The notes under the pieces are model-generated. The model had not been told where the DNA came from, made no database searches, and saw only the letters and a list, made by a program, of their open reading frames with translations. The translations under genes were made by a program, and so were the position numbers. Of a stretch of 64,000 bases of DNA, positions 1 through 36,969 are shown piece by piece (the stretch's first letter is position 1; every line of letters begins with the position of its first letter). This DNA comes from Amoebidium appalachense (lineage: Eukaryota; Ichthyosporea): NCBI GenBank assembly GCA_963693365.1, contig CAVNZM010000012.1:4402001-4466000 (forward strand), read 5' to 3'.

Positions 1-91
1 CTTCTTTTTGCTCCCTCCCTCCCTTCCCCCGTCCTTCATCTGTCTTAAACCCCTTTTAGCCCATCTCTGCTCAGCACACCTATAAACAATG

Positions 92-92
<1 letters not shown>

Positions 93-167
<75 letters not shown>
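93..167. repeat. (CA)n microsatellite
   Basis: Dinucleotide array near the left edge. Similar shorter arrays occur at 2258-2278, 31311-31345, 34269-34320, 34520-34559, 41580-41632 and 58494-58544. All give spurious His-Thr or Val-Cys open frames. Confidence 0.97.
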
Positions 168-168
<1 letters not shown>

Positions 169-691
169 CCCCATGTGTCTGCATGCACGTGCAAGTGTGT
201 GTGCGTACACCTGTCCGTCTCCCGTAAGAAAAAAAAAAAGAGAAAGAAGAAGAAAAAAAGGAAAAGAAAGAAAGAAAGACAGAAAAAGGAAAGTGCTTCT
301 TCTGCATATGCCTATGTGTGAGCGTCAGTGCAATAGCAGCGCCCAGTAATCTCCTGCAACTTCTATCCGTGTCATAATGCACACACAAACACACAGTTTG
401 GTTGTAAGGATGCAGTTCATAACAGAAATAGGAAAGGGAAGAGATTCAAATTCCAAGTGGCAGGTGCGAAAATTAGGGGCGCGGGGGGAGGGGGGGGGAT
501 GACGTATGCATTAGGAGGTGTACCAAGAAAAGGAAGGTAGTGGCAATGAAAATTCAAAAAGAGATATACAGGACAGAAAAGGGTGATTATTGGGGGGCGG
601 GGAGGGGAAGGGGGTGAGGGTGGGGGTGGGTGGGTGGGGGGGGGGGAGGGGGTGGGAGGGGATTATCCGGAATAAATCCCAGATATGATAC

Positions 692-3600
692 CTCAATCAT
701 AGGCCACTCCTTGTCGGCATCTCTCCTACCCTGCAGCCTGACCAGGGATTTATACGCCTCGAGGCCCTTTCCGGCCAGGGCCAGATACCGGGGTGACTCC
801 GGTGCAAATCTCACTATGAACACGTGCACAAGGAGGGGGGCAGCACCCAGCATGTATAAGGGCACCCAGAGAGAGGACGTGCCCATCACACCGTTCATCC
901 CTAGGATGTATGCAACCTGTAAAAGGGTTTTTTTATTTATTTTTTATTTATTTTTTATTTTAATTTTTTTTTTTGGGGGGGGGGGGGATGTATGCGTTAG
1001 AATGTTGTAAATATGGAGGAGACAACAAAGAGCAACAACAAAACGTCACAAATGTGGGAAACCCAAAATCAAGCTATTTAAGCGTGCAGGCCGAAGATAC
1101 TTGAACAGAGCCCATCATCAGGGGGGTTCCTATGCCTCCACAAAAGCATGGGTTTCGACTCTTTAACCTCTCGGAGAGAGGGGGGGAGAGGGGGGAGGGG
1201 GGCGGGGGGAGGGAGGGGAGGGAGGGAGAGGGAAGAAGGAAGGAGGGGGGAGGAGAGAGGCAGGGGGGGGGGGGGGAGAGGGGGTTTAGGAGGTTTTACA
1301 GGGGGTGTTACAAGTACGAAGTACACGTGAATTGTGTTACGGAGTATGACGTATATATTCACGACGGTCAACAGATCTAGATAGCCTGGTTTGCCCCCCC
1401 CCCCCCCCCCCCCCCCCCCTTCTTCTCAAAAGGAGCACGTAAAAAAGTATGCATGAAAAGCATAAAAAGAGAGTCCATTCCCAGAAAAAAAAACTTGGGG
1501 GGGAGGAAGAAGGGATGTTGGTAGATGCACTAGCGACGCGGAAACCATTTAGGTAAAGGCATGTTCTAACAGCAAAACCATAGAAAAAAGATGAAAATCG
1601 CACACCCACAGCATTGCCCATCATGCCTCCACATAAATATGTGTATATTTTCGCGGGGACAGAGAGGGGGAGGGGGGAGGGGGGAGGGAGGATAATTCAG
1701 GAATATTAAAGGCAAACAAGATGATTCCAGGACACATACCTAGCACTCTTTCCATTTGCGCACACAACAAACACTTCATCCTTCTCCAAACACCACACAC
1801 GTACACCCACACCGACCCAAACACCCTCTGGTGCCATATGAGTCCACCAACACTAGCACCCAGACACACACACCCTCCCATATTCCACAAACCCTACTGT
1901 TCCACTCTATGCGCACACCTGCCAGCCACGACCACCCTTTACTAATACACATACACACACACACACCCCTCCCCCCCCCTCCCCCCCCCCCCCCCCCCCC
2001 CCCCACACACACACACATAGGCACATACGCGCGCGCACGAGTATAACACACCCACACACGCTCGCCCATGCACACGCACACCCACCCACCCCTACAATGC
2101 CCGCCTCCCTCCCCGCGCACAAAATTCTCATTCTAACGGGCACACACATATACACCCAAACTCACACACAGCTGCACGAGCCCCCCCTCTCCCCCCCCCC
2201 CCCCCCCTTCGTTTCCATCCACCCACTCACTCACCCGCCTACACAAACACTCACAAACACACACACACACACACACACCTTCTGACAACCCACACATACC
2301 AACACACGCACACACACACAAACACAAAAAAAAAATACCACACCACAGGAACACACGCACATACACACACCCCTAAAAATCACACATACAAACACCCATC
2401 CACCCACACAGCCCTCCACAACCACAATCAACCCCCCCCCCCCCCCCCCCCCCCCCGGCGCCATCCCCCCTCTCCCTGCCCCCAAAACATACACGCACGC
2501 ACGCACGGACACACACACACACACACATACACACGCACCCACGTATGCACGCACACATGCACACGTACACACACACAACACCCCTTCCCCCCTTTTCCCT
2601 GTTCAGCCCCCTCCCTCCCCCCCCCCCCCCCCCCCCCACCCACACACACACACACATCCACGCACCAGAATGCCAGTAATGAGTGATGCCACCAATCCCG
2701 TCACCAGAGCCCCTCTTATTGCCGGGGGTGAGCATTCATGAAGATAGACGGACCCAAAGGAATAGCACAGCCCCGAGCCAAATCCTTGAACAAACCGCGC
2801 TGTAGATTCACTCATGTCAGAGTTTTATTTATACTTCTTTTCCAAAAAGTTGATATTTCGGGAAACTCTGCATATGGAAAATGCATGTTGGTGGGGTGTT
2901 TAATCCATTCCATTGTTTGTCTGTTAATTTAATGGTTTTTTATTTCATTTTGTATTCAGTTCTATTTTATTTCATATATTGATTGATTGGGGGTTTTTTT
3001 TTTTTTTTTTTTGGGGGGGGGGGGGGAGGGGAGAGAGAGAGGAGAGGGGGGGGGGGGGGGGTTGGAGAGTACAAAAAGAAGGAGAAGAAATCAAAAGCCA
3101 ATATTCTCATGCGCTACATAGGCACGAACAGGCTGGCAGACACAGCAGGCACACATAAACAACGGCACAGCCCCCCCCCCCCCCCCCCCCCTCCCTAATA
3201 GTATTGGAGTGCAACTCTTTGTGCACAATCCCCGTGCATGTGCAGAAGTGTGTGGTTTTCTACCCTTGCATGTGTTTGTTGATTGTTGTGTCTGTCTGTG
3301 TTACGGGTGTGCACGTCTGTAGGCGCGTGTTTATACATGATTGTGAGGATGAGGCGAATAAGTGTTCCCTGTTTGTTTTGGTGCGTGTGTGAGCATGCGT
3401 GCATCTGTGTGTGTGCTCGTGTCTGTTTGTGTGTGTGGGTGCATCCGTGAGTGTGCATGTGCACGCACGCGTTCTTGGACCTGAAGTTGTGCACGTCGAA
3501 GTGTGCCACTGTGCCAAATAACCAGGCACCTACAAGTCCACTTAAGTCCGAGTGTGGGATGCGCTTGCACATGCAGCTATTCCTTCCTTTCTTCTGTTAC

Positions 3601-4040
3601 TGTGCATACAGAAGCAAAGGAGGAAGGACATACACAGACAAGTACAACATTTGGCATTGCGAAAACGGGACCAGATATAAAACACACAAAAAAAGCAGGA
3701 ATATGTTGCATTGGTTCCAAAAACACCATCTACCGCCTGTTTGCCGTTCTATGTGCAAGCTTTCCTTTTCCCGATCAGTAAACCCTCCCCCCCCCCCCCC
3801 CCCCCCAAAAAAAAAAAAAAAAAAAAAACATGCAATACTCCATGTCGTTGAACCTAACCAACCAACCCCCCCCCCCCCCCCCCCCCCCCCTTCCCCCCAC
3901 AAAAAAGGCACGCGCGCATACACACACACACACGCACGCATGCAGCCACGCACACGCGCGCACACGCACACGCACGCACGGATACACGTCCCCTCCCCTC
4001 CCCCCCCCCCCCCCAAACCCCCCCCAAAATAATAACAATA

Positions 4041-4075
<35 letters not shown>

Positions 4076-4903
4076 AATAAAATAAAATAGAAAAGAAAAA
4101 AGAGAAGCGAAGAAAAAGACAGCTCACACGATCAAACGCACACGAGAGCATACGTGCGCAGGTGCACACGCACACACGCACACATCCCCCCCCCCCCTCC
4201 CCCAACACACACACGCACACAAACACACGCACCACAAGCAACACACACAAACACAAATACAAACACACACACACACACACAAACACACGCACACACGCAC
4301 GCACACGCACACGCACGCACACGCACGCGCGCGCGCACACACACACAAACATACACACGCGGGCGCGCGCACATACACACACACCACATACATACACACA
4401 CACAAGCTCCCCCTCCCTCCCCCCTCCCCCCCCCCCCCCCCCCCCCCCCTTCCCCCCCCCAACACACACACATCCAAGGCTTCCCAGCACTCACCTACAC
4501 AGAGCAGCGTCAACCCCTTTGCAGGAAACCTACTCGCCAAGAAGATGAACGCCGACCCGAGAAAATAATTGATGTTGTTGACCGAAAGAACTTTCACCGG
4601 GGGCACCGCCTTAGACATTGCAATAGCCAAAAAGAAAGAACCCAGGGTTCCAATAGTGTAGATGGAAGCAAACGTAGCCCAGTCATCCCTCGAAATGGGA
4701 TACCCTTCCTGTTCGAAAAACTCCTGAACCGCATCGCGAGAGTTATTGATCACACCGAGGTTGTAACCGTCCACGAAATACTGGAGGCTGGGAATGAGTG
4801 TTGCGATCCATAGAGGGCCTGTCAGGCCGAGGTACTTGCGCGGTTTGTGCGTTTCTGGACTGTGCGCCCGCAGATCCACGGGTGTTTGTTCGCAAGATGT
4901 CAT
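692..4903 (-). CDS. MFS sugar-porter family transporter, 5' part (3' exons off the left edge)
   Basis: Membrane transporter of the major facilitator sugar-porter family; substrate unknown. Three exons read right to left: 4495-4903 (ATG at 4903, A-rich context), 2666-2799 and 692-916. Phases agree at both junctions (phase 1, then phase 0), giving about 256 residues. Exon 1 has a short cytosolic tail, a first helix with DGYNLGVINNSRDAVQEFF (resembling GLUT helix 1) and a second helix. Exon 2 has RFVQGFGSGL...YLHECSPPAIRGAL, matching the family signature GxGxG...P.Y..E.SP...RG. Exon 3 has helices 5-6 and the PESPRYL signature at the start of the central cytosolic loop, so helices 7-12 must lie beyond position 1. 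The last donor (GTATCA, minus strand, just below 692) is probable, not certain. Proton coupling is an inference from family and neighbourhood. Confidence 0.82.
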
Positions 4904-7900
4904 TTTTTTGATCCTGGCAAAAAAAAAAAAATAATCTGAACGATGGAATGCCGTAAAAATTAGTTGATAGCGTTGAAGAAAAGTGTGGGACGTGTGTGCG
5001 TCACGTGGATGCTAACTCGGCCGGTGCTGGGCATGGATGCAATCGACGAAACTGGGCCATGCAAACGGGGCATGTTATCGCAGTAGCTAGGGTGCTCGCT
5101 CCATGAGGAGCATTGCCACGATCTTTGACTCAAAAGTTCACAACTAGAAATAGGCTGCGTGTACAGACTACAATTAGGCTACTATTAGATATATCCGCAG
5201 TCCTACGAAGTGACATTTGCCGTGTGTAATCAGCTCCTCCCCAGGAAGAAAGCGAAAGTGGGTGGCCTGGCTTTCAGGTTTTTTTGGGGGTCAACCGTTT
5301 GTAAAAACTCGTAAAACACGCGGCTTGCACTTGGAAGGTGTGCTATGCACTTCTATAGTATTGTGGCGCTTAAATGCAGAAACTCACCAGCGACCAACAG
5401 AGAAACACTAGGTTCATAGACGTTTCTCAACATTCGCAGGCTAATTGAATTGTGTTAAGGTACTAGACCACACCACCAACGCGGTGGAAACTAATGCAAT
5501 AGATGTATGCTTGAGAACATACTTCTTAGCAACAAATCACACAACTCAGCAACTCATTTCTGAAGCAAGTTACGAACAAACAACCCTACGCAGTGCACAA
5601 CACCCCTCGAAGGAACCTCCAGTCTGACTGAGTCTGACTGAGTCAGTGAGACTTGATGCATGTTGATTCAAAGCATGCGCTTGTAGCCAATCAAAATAGC
5701 TGGATATATCTATTGGCTACCGATGGTTCACAAATTCGGCGAAAAGCAATTCTAAAGAATGATTCGTAATGTCTTTTATCCCTATTAAACATTTATTTAA
5801 AAACATTGTGTTGTCAGATAACTTTAAATATTTGTTGAATCATATATTGCTATAGGTAAAAACTCTGACGTAAGGGACCTGTTACATAACATCGCGATCG
5901 CCAACGCTCATCGGATGATCGGATGCAAACAACACTTGAGCCCGTCGGACTCTGCGCATGCAGGAGCGAACACAAACGAAAATGTGCTGTCTAAGTGGCA
6001 ATGCAGCCCTGGGCGAATATATCAAAGGGAAAATCTTGAATGTAGCAGGCAGTTCGTTCAGCCATAGCTTTGTGTGTTGATGAGCATGCATCCCGATTAC
6101 ATCTTCCCTCACGCTGCTATAAGTTGACACACATATCGGCTCCGGGATGGCGAAGCCTAGGCCTAGGCCTGCAGTGTACCATATGTTCCCAGGCCTTCGG
6201 TGGGCTGTATTTACCCACCAGCCTTATTTTCATATAACCAGCATGATTGAAAGTTTAATTCCGGCCTCCCAGGCCTTCGGTGGGCTGTATTTACCCACCA
6301 GCCTTATTTTCATATAACCAGCATGATTGAAAGTTTAATTCCGGCCTCCAAGCTTTCGAACAGCCAGTAGCCAGTAACACCCACAGCATGCTGGCGGCCA
6401 CTCGAAATCTACAATCCCAAACGTGCACCCCCAAACGTGCACCATGTATGTCAAGTGCGCATCCATTTCCGTTACACCAACAGACACTTCAAGTGGAAAA
6501 ATGGCAGTTAGACACTAGATGGCAAACACACCTCTCTCTCTCTCCCCCCTCTCCCCCTCTCCCCCTCTCCCCCTCTCCCCCTCCCTCCTTTCCTCCTTCC
6601 ATCTCCATTGCTCTCCCCCTTCACCACCACCACAACCACTTAACACCCCAGGGCCTTCCACACACCATGAATTAGAAAAAGATCAACGTTGAAATGATGC
6701 GCACACCCACAAACTCCCCCCCCCCCCCCCCCCCCCCCCCCCCCGCCTTTTCCCTCTCGTCAGACTTTGTCCCTGTGGCTGAATGCTGCCGTAGACACTG
6801 CGATATGCCTGCCAGAACATCCAGGGACATGCCCAAGAAACATTCCAGATCGAAACTGAAGGGGCATGTGTCACGTGCAATATCTCGTGGTAAAGGTCTA
6901 TTTATAGCAGCACGTCATCGAAACGCGACCCTTCTGCAGGGCGTCAGCCCCACAGGGGTTTCCCCGAAGCCTTGAAAAAAAATACCTGACAGCCCTTTCT
7001 GTGTGTGCGGGTGCTGTTACAGACAGCGCTAGGGTCAAAACAAAAACCCGACCTGGTTGTACTTCAATGATAAATGCACGGTCATTGTAAAAGAAAAGAA
7101 CAACAACCAAAAAAAAAAAAATCGCTCTCTCCGTTGTTTTACTGCAAAAACAAGCCAATGAGGCCATAATACGCATAAAGCAAAAAATTTGTAAAGAAGT
7201 GTGCCTGCCAGCCTGAGGGTCTGTCACAACGTGAACCCATATGTGACTCATGCTCTGTCAAGGTGAGTGCCTAGAAAGAAAGTGCAAAATCCCCAAAAAG
7301 ACTTTAAAGGACAACCTAAGGACGTAAAAAAAAAAAAAAAAGAGGTAGAAAAGGAAAGGAAAAGAACGAACGGTCTGCACTGGTTTGTTCCCTATCCCTC
7401 CCCCCCCCCCCCCTCCCCCCCCCCCCCCCCCCCTCCCCCAGAAAACTGTAAGGAACTCCAAGACGGGAGCTTGTGTTGAACTAAAATCTGCATGACCATG
7501 TAGAGAACTTATCCCCCCCCACCCCTCCCCCCCTCCCCGGGCAAAAAAAAAAAAAAAAAAAACTTGAAAAACGGGCCACACCCCACCGTTACACAAGCAC
7601 CAAGAAGAGCAAAAAAAAGATTACGGGGACTCTGAGAAATAAATAAATATGGAAAGAGATCATACGGGGAAACATTTATGTTTGGAAAAAAAAAAAAAAA
7701 AAATGAGCGAATCTTGATGAATAGGAGTTATCTCTTTTCCCAACGCCACCGACACCACCACCCTCCTCCCCCCCCCCCCCCCCCCCTCGCCCTGCCCCCA
7801 ACAGGGAAACTTTCAAAAAAAACACGCGCCCACGCACCCACTCGTGCACACATGCGCGTGTGCGTACATACACAGACACACACGTGCACACACACCACGC

Positions 7901-8627
7901 ACACGCATCGTCACACGCGTAAGCGCACACGCACGCACATGCGCACACCTATGTACCTACCTGCATACACACAAGATATTTTCGATATTACTTTGCACCA
8001 CCAGTACGACTTTTAATTGGTTAAGTCATTGCTGTAGGTAGCAGAATTGTCCTTTGCTTTATGTGGGATTCATGTGCATTCTTTTCACTGCTAGTCCATA
8101 GTTTCGACCTCCGACCTCTGTACACATTAAATGTCCGCATATTCATGACATAATTTCATTTTCGATACAATCATACAAGTTACATTCAGCTATGCTTTTG
8201 TCCTTTTTAGGTGTCACGTTTCCACCCCCCTACATCCTAATTTAACCCTATACAATACTTACATGTCTTCACCACACTGCAGTTATGACATCAAAATGAC
8301 CAACCCATCTACCACCGCCCCAACCTCACCCGGCCCCCCCTGTCCAAAAGCCACCCCCACCCCCCAAGTGGACCACCGGCTTCGGCTTTGGCCCCCCCCT
8401 CGACCCCCGCCACTTACACACAACCACTCACCCCGGAACCGAGCGATCCAAACACAGAAAAACCTACCACAATTTCCGCAAGCACCAACACAACCAAACA
8501 ACAGAATCTCAATCTCCCTGATCCGGAAAACGCACAACCCGACAACACCACCACCACCAGCACCACTACCACGACCACACGCACGCCTGCGCATGCCATC
8601 CCTCGTTCCAATACTGACAAACAGCCA
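4904..8627. other. Divergent intergenic spacer between transporter and proton ATPase
   Basis: No convincing coding region on either strand. It must contain the promoters of both flanking genes. CCAAT-type motifs occur (for example near 5688 and 8625), but no clear TATA box was found. It also holds an 80-bp tandem duplication (6191-6350), C-rich homopolymers (6718-6744, 7400-7440, 7765-7790) and a CA-rich stretch (about 7830-7970). Short open frames here are low-complexity or lack family resemblance. Confidence 0.6.
6191..6350. repeat. Tandem duplication, 2 x 80 bp
   Basis: Positions 6191-6270 and 6271-6350 are identical except for the final base (c versus a). The unit begins AGGCCTTCGGTGGGCTG and ends with AATTCCGGCCTCC. 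It is non-coding, and the near identity indicates a recent duplication. Confidence 0.95.
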
Positions 8628-23335
<14,708 letters not shown>

Positions 23336-24878
23336 TTTTTTTTTTCCCGTTTCGCCTCACACTAGGCTCCCGTCTTCCGACTTGGCTCTGCCTGTACCCA
23401 CAGGCAAGATGGCACAACTGCATTAAAAGGTTAGGCAAATTTTCGCCTGTCTGATTTTATTTTTTTTGACGTTGTCTTGCCCTCGACATTTTTCCGTCCC
23501 CCCCCCCCCCCCCCCCCCCCCCCCCGCCCCCTCCCGTTACACGTAATTACATAACAACCCCCCCCCCCCCCCCCTCCCCTACCCCCCGGCCGCGCGCTGC
23601 AAACTACAACGGTGACACCAACACCACCCTCGTTTTCTTTGGCTAACGTCAGAAGCATATTCTTCGTACGTGTTTGTGCGATGTTGCTCTTCTTCGTCCT
23701 CTCTATTCTTTGTTTATTTTTTAATATCGTTTATTCAACGATGATCTATTTATTCAAGTATTTCATTTTATTTTTATTTTTATTTATTTATTTATTTATT
23801 TATTTTTTTTTTTGGGGGGGGGGGGGGGGGGAGGGGACGAGGGGGATTCCCGGAGAACACCCGGAAGTGTGTGTTTCCGTGTGTATTGGTGACTTATGTT
23901 GTTGGGTTAGGTTAGGTTGGCCAGATGTGCAAGAGAAAGACTTGGCATCAGTGTTACATAGGGGATACACACGTGATGATACGGTTGTCCAGGTATGTAT
24001 GAGAAGCTGTTAAAATGTGGGATACAATATGTCAACGTTTGTACAATTGGCTAACCTACATGTATGTATATGCCCAGGCTGCCACTCTTGGCGTCGACTC
24101 TGTGGATGCTGGTCTGATCTCGGTGAGATTCGATCGCGACATGATCTTAAAGAGAACTTCAATAAAAGTCATTACATTGAAAAAAAAATATTTTTCACAC
24201 AGTGTTCAGGTATCTGGGTATGCACTTGCTTGCTACCGGATAACTCGTGAAGTTTTTTCCTTCTTCATTGCTTCCCAAGTATGCCGAGCATACTTTCAGC
24301 CCTCTCGTTTGATTAAATCCAGCCAAACTGATCCAATACGAGAACGAAAATGTCATGCCATACTGTCGCAGTCATCTTGTGACACATCAGCAGGCCCATT
24401 TTAGAGCAGATAAGTTATGAAATCGTTAAATGATTTACTCAGAACTACTGTTAATGGTTGAGTGCCGCTGTCACGGTGTGAACAGGGGATCAGCACGTGT
24501 GTGTGACAGGTTCTGACTCATGAATACATGTTTGGTGCCACCCGGTAGCATGGCAGCAATATATGCGCCCATGCATACATTTATGTGTGTGTGTGTGTGT
24601 GTAGGTGCTTGTTTGTGTGTGCACGTGTGTGTGTGTGTGTGTTTGTGTGTGTGGGGGGGTGGGGGGGGAGGGGGAGGGGGGGGGGGGGGGGGGCTACGTA
24701 GGTATTGAATATCTACTGGGTGCTAATTTAAAACAACAGTAGTGTTAGTGCAATAAAAAATGTACCCCTGGCACACTGTGTGTTCGGTTGTTGTTGTTGT
24801 TGCTGTTGGTGGTGGTGGTGGTGGTGGTGTGTGTGTGTGCACATGTGTGAAGGGGGGAGGGGGCTGAGGGGGGGGGCG

Positions 24879-24929
<51 letters not shown>

Positions 24930-26484
24930 GGGGGGGGCTCCCGACCTGAAGCAAAAAGGCTGTGTGCACTTGCCACGTGCACCAATTGTGGGTGGTGGTG
25001 GTTGTTGGTTGGTGGAGACGCCCCCCCTTTGGGGTGGGTGGGGTGGGGTAGGGTGAGGGGGGTTGAGGGGGTGGGGGAGGTGGGGGAAGGGGAGGGGGAG
25101 AGGCCTATGTAATGTTTTTTTTTTTTTATAATGACTTTATTGATATGCTCAGCAAAATAGAAGCCATCGAGATATCACCGATATCTCGGAGAAGAAAATA
25201 CAAAAGCCCTCACTCTCGGATACGGAGGAGATAACGACTTAAATAATCATACACCCTAGAAAATTCATTAAACATACCGTGGTTCAACAGATAGTCAATA
25301 GACGTAATAGCAGGATTATCTAAATAAGCCAGTCTTCTAATTTCTAACGGGATAATCTGAGATAAATAAATACATCTAACTAAGTGTTTACGAGAAAAAG
25401 GTTCTGCACAAAAGTGGCACAAACATTTATGGAAACAAAGGTTACAGCGCCAAAATAAACATTTCCAAGCTATGTCACAAGGCGGGTTAGAATTGCAAAA
25501 TCGGTAAGTGTGGTAGGTTTACGAGAGGAAGGATAAATATAAGTAGCTAATTTACACACGATTGTAAAGAAAATAGACGAGTCTCTAATATAAAAAGAAG
25601 CACAGGCTCAAGAGCCCTACCATGATACTCTTTATCAGAACGACGAAGCAAAGGATATTGAGTATAAAACCAAGTAACATACTGCTGATAACTAGTAGAA
25701 GAGAAAAATAAAGGAGATAAGTATTTAAAAGGATATCTCGGAATGGGAGAGAGATTGGGGATAGGACATTTCGCACGAACATTAGAAATGCCGGGAACAG
25801 GTGCTAAAGAAGGAAAGAATTGCAACAAAGGATGATAAGAAGGAAGCCTAACCAAATGAAAACAAAAGCGAAGTCCTGATTCATTCATACGCTGGCGCGC
25901 CGGAGGGAGACCAAAAACACTCAGCAAGGGAGCCGCCAAAGGATGCCTACGCGAGGTTCGAGAAATAAACTGGATGAATACACGCTGAAAGGAATCGAAT
26001 TCCCGAAGACCAAGTAACATACTGCTACTGTAATGTTCCAATACCTCCTAGAATCCTAGGTCTTCCTAGATCTAGATGTTCACAAAGGAAGTGGAAGGCC
26101 GTGCTCTAGCTAACTTTAGCTTGTTGATTGGTTCAATCTGCACCGCTCTGTTTGTATTCACGTAAGGTCATTGCGATCGCGATCTCCAAAAAGCAAAGTG
26201 CGTTCGCGCTCACGCGAGGAGACTCAGAGTAACGGTCGTCTTTCAAGTGAAATGTTACGGTGGTAACGAGCAAGGTTTTTGCACTAGAAATCCATGAAAG
26301 AAGGCGAATAGAGCTTGCACAAAACAGAACATACATAGCTGGCATATGCCCTACATACATGGCTGGCATATGCTCAACAACCCCTTTCTTCACTCACCTC
26401 CGTGTTAGTTATTGACACTTCTTCTCTCAGTTTAGTTTTCTTGATTGATTTGATAGGTGTGTTGGGAGTGTTCAGGTTAATATC
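23336..26484. other. Spacer between proton ATPase and casein kinase 2 alpha
   Basis: No host gene recognised. It contains C and G homopolymers (about 23500-23575, 23810-23835, 24885-24930), short TG-rich tracts (24585-24660) and the minus-strand retroposon at 25117-26028. The last 400 bp before 26485 should hold the kinase promoter and 5' UTR; no clear TATA box was found. Confidence 0.55.
25117..26028 (-). mobile_element. 5'-truncated non-LTR retrotransposon or retroposed transcript
   Basis: Read on the minus strand the element ends in AATAAA (25136-25141 complement), then 8 bases, then a poly(A) tract (plus-strand T run 25115-25127). A 9-bp repeat TGTAATGTT at 25108-25116 and 26029-26037 is a plausible target-site duplication. 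The minus strand has two open stretches interrupted by a frameshift or stop near 25520. The C-terminal piece (25210 to about 25510) has a Cys/His cluster, CNLCFHKCLCHFC then SRKHLVRC, resembling the zinc-knuckle end of non-LTR reverse transcriptases. The upstream piece (25547-26041) is unrecognised. The element is decayed and no reverse-transcriptase catalytic motif remains. Confidence 0.6.
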
Positions 26485-35549
<9,065 letters not shown>

Positions 35550-36883
35550 CTTGGCCGTGGGGGAACATTTGGAGGGACTCAGTCGGGTGCCGATACAATG
35601 CCACTGACTCAGAGGGCTAAAAAGCTCTGAGGGGGTGGTGTGGGGTTAGTGCCTGCACGTATTGTATGTGGGTGCATAGTATTACTTAGATTGTTTACAT
35701 ATTAATAGCGTACTGTATGTGAATGTGGCACTGTAGCTACTTTTTTTTTTTTTTAATCTGTACTACATTGTTCATTTCTTTCCCCTTTTTCTCTCCTCCA
35801 TCGCTTAGCTTTCCCAACAGTAAAGCCCTTCTGAGATTTTTTTTTCCTCCTTGTCAGCGTGTGTGGACAGGCTCTTCTTTTCTCTCGTTTCCGTACCTTT
35901 CCTCCCTCACTCCCTCCCCCCTCCCCCCCTCTCTCCTCTCTCCTCTCTCTCTTGTGCGATCAATTTAGTTCAGGCTCTTTAGCTCTTTACGTAAGTGGTG
36001 CTTACGTAAAGTTTCCTATCCAGTCGTTTTTTCTTCTGTTCATTTATCCCCGCGTTTTTTTCCTTCTTTTTCCCTTCCTCATCGGGCTCCCGTGTGGTTA
36101 GCTTAGATCTAGATGATGTTCGTATGTATACATAGAGCTGCCACAACTGTAATGATATCGATTAACGGATTGGATGTCTAGCCTGCACGTATGACCATAC
36201 CACACCGCACATCAACAGCTGTTGTTCAAGTGACTGGGTTTAGTGTGTCTACCCAGTATTGCTGAATGAGCGAATATGCACGTGAATAATTCATGTGAAT
36301 ACATACATAAATACATGGTTTTATTAGCAATCAAGGTTACCAGGCTGGTGTGTCTGTGTAACTCAGGTTTTGTTCCATTGGCAATCCCTTGCCCGGGCCC
36401 GGCCCGTGTGACCATTAGGGCATTTATTAGAATCAGCCATGTATGCAGCAGCTGGGCCAGGCATGATAGCTTTTTGTGATTCGCGATCGTTCATTATATA
36501 AAACTATTCATAGCGATGCCATTGACTGTCATGTTAGTACAGAGGGTTTGCTTCTAATTAGCCACACTTAAGGCACCTTAAGAATACAGATCAATAATTA
36601 TATCTAGCAATTCAAAGAAAAGAACCACCACATGCCATGGTAGAATATTTGTAGCATAATTATATTGTTTAGAATCGAAGCTTCTCGACCTTTCCTACTA
36701 ATATTATACTGAATCGATCTGCTGCAGCATGTCCAACATCTGGCAATATTAGGGCCTGTTTGGTAGCGCGCTAAATACGGTTTTTTATCGTATTCGTATT
36801 TAGGGCTTAAATACGTATACTATCCCGTGGCATGCCAAACACACCGCGGGCTTTTATTTTTGTAAATACGATAGGGATCGCTT

Positions 36884-36936
36884 TTATATCGTATTTACGA
36901 AAATCACCTCCGGAGGTGATTTTCGTAATACGATAT
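36884..36936. repeat. Perfect 30-bp palindrome within a ~50-bp hairpin, inside the PIF/Harbinger element
   Basis: Positions 36897-36926 form a perfect palindrome centred on ACCTCCGGAGGT. Flanking bases extend the stem with one unpaired base to about 36884-36936. Confidence 0.9.
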
Positions 36937-36969
36937 AGGAAATTAGCCAATCAGAGCATTTCGTATCAT

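Noticed and set aside
318-355. Possible further minus-strand exon of the transporter (RRLLGAAIALTLT, resembling the start of helix 7)
   Set aside because: An AG acceptor exists, but no GT donor fits and the piece is too short to be distinguished from chance.
5882-6130. 82-codon minus-strand open frame upstream of the transporter
   Set aside because: No recognisable motif, no supporting splice sites or neighbours; length is compatible with chance in non-repetitive DNA.
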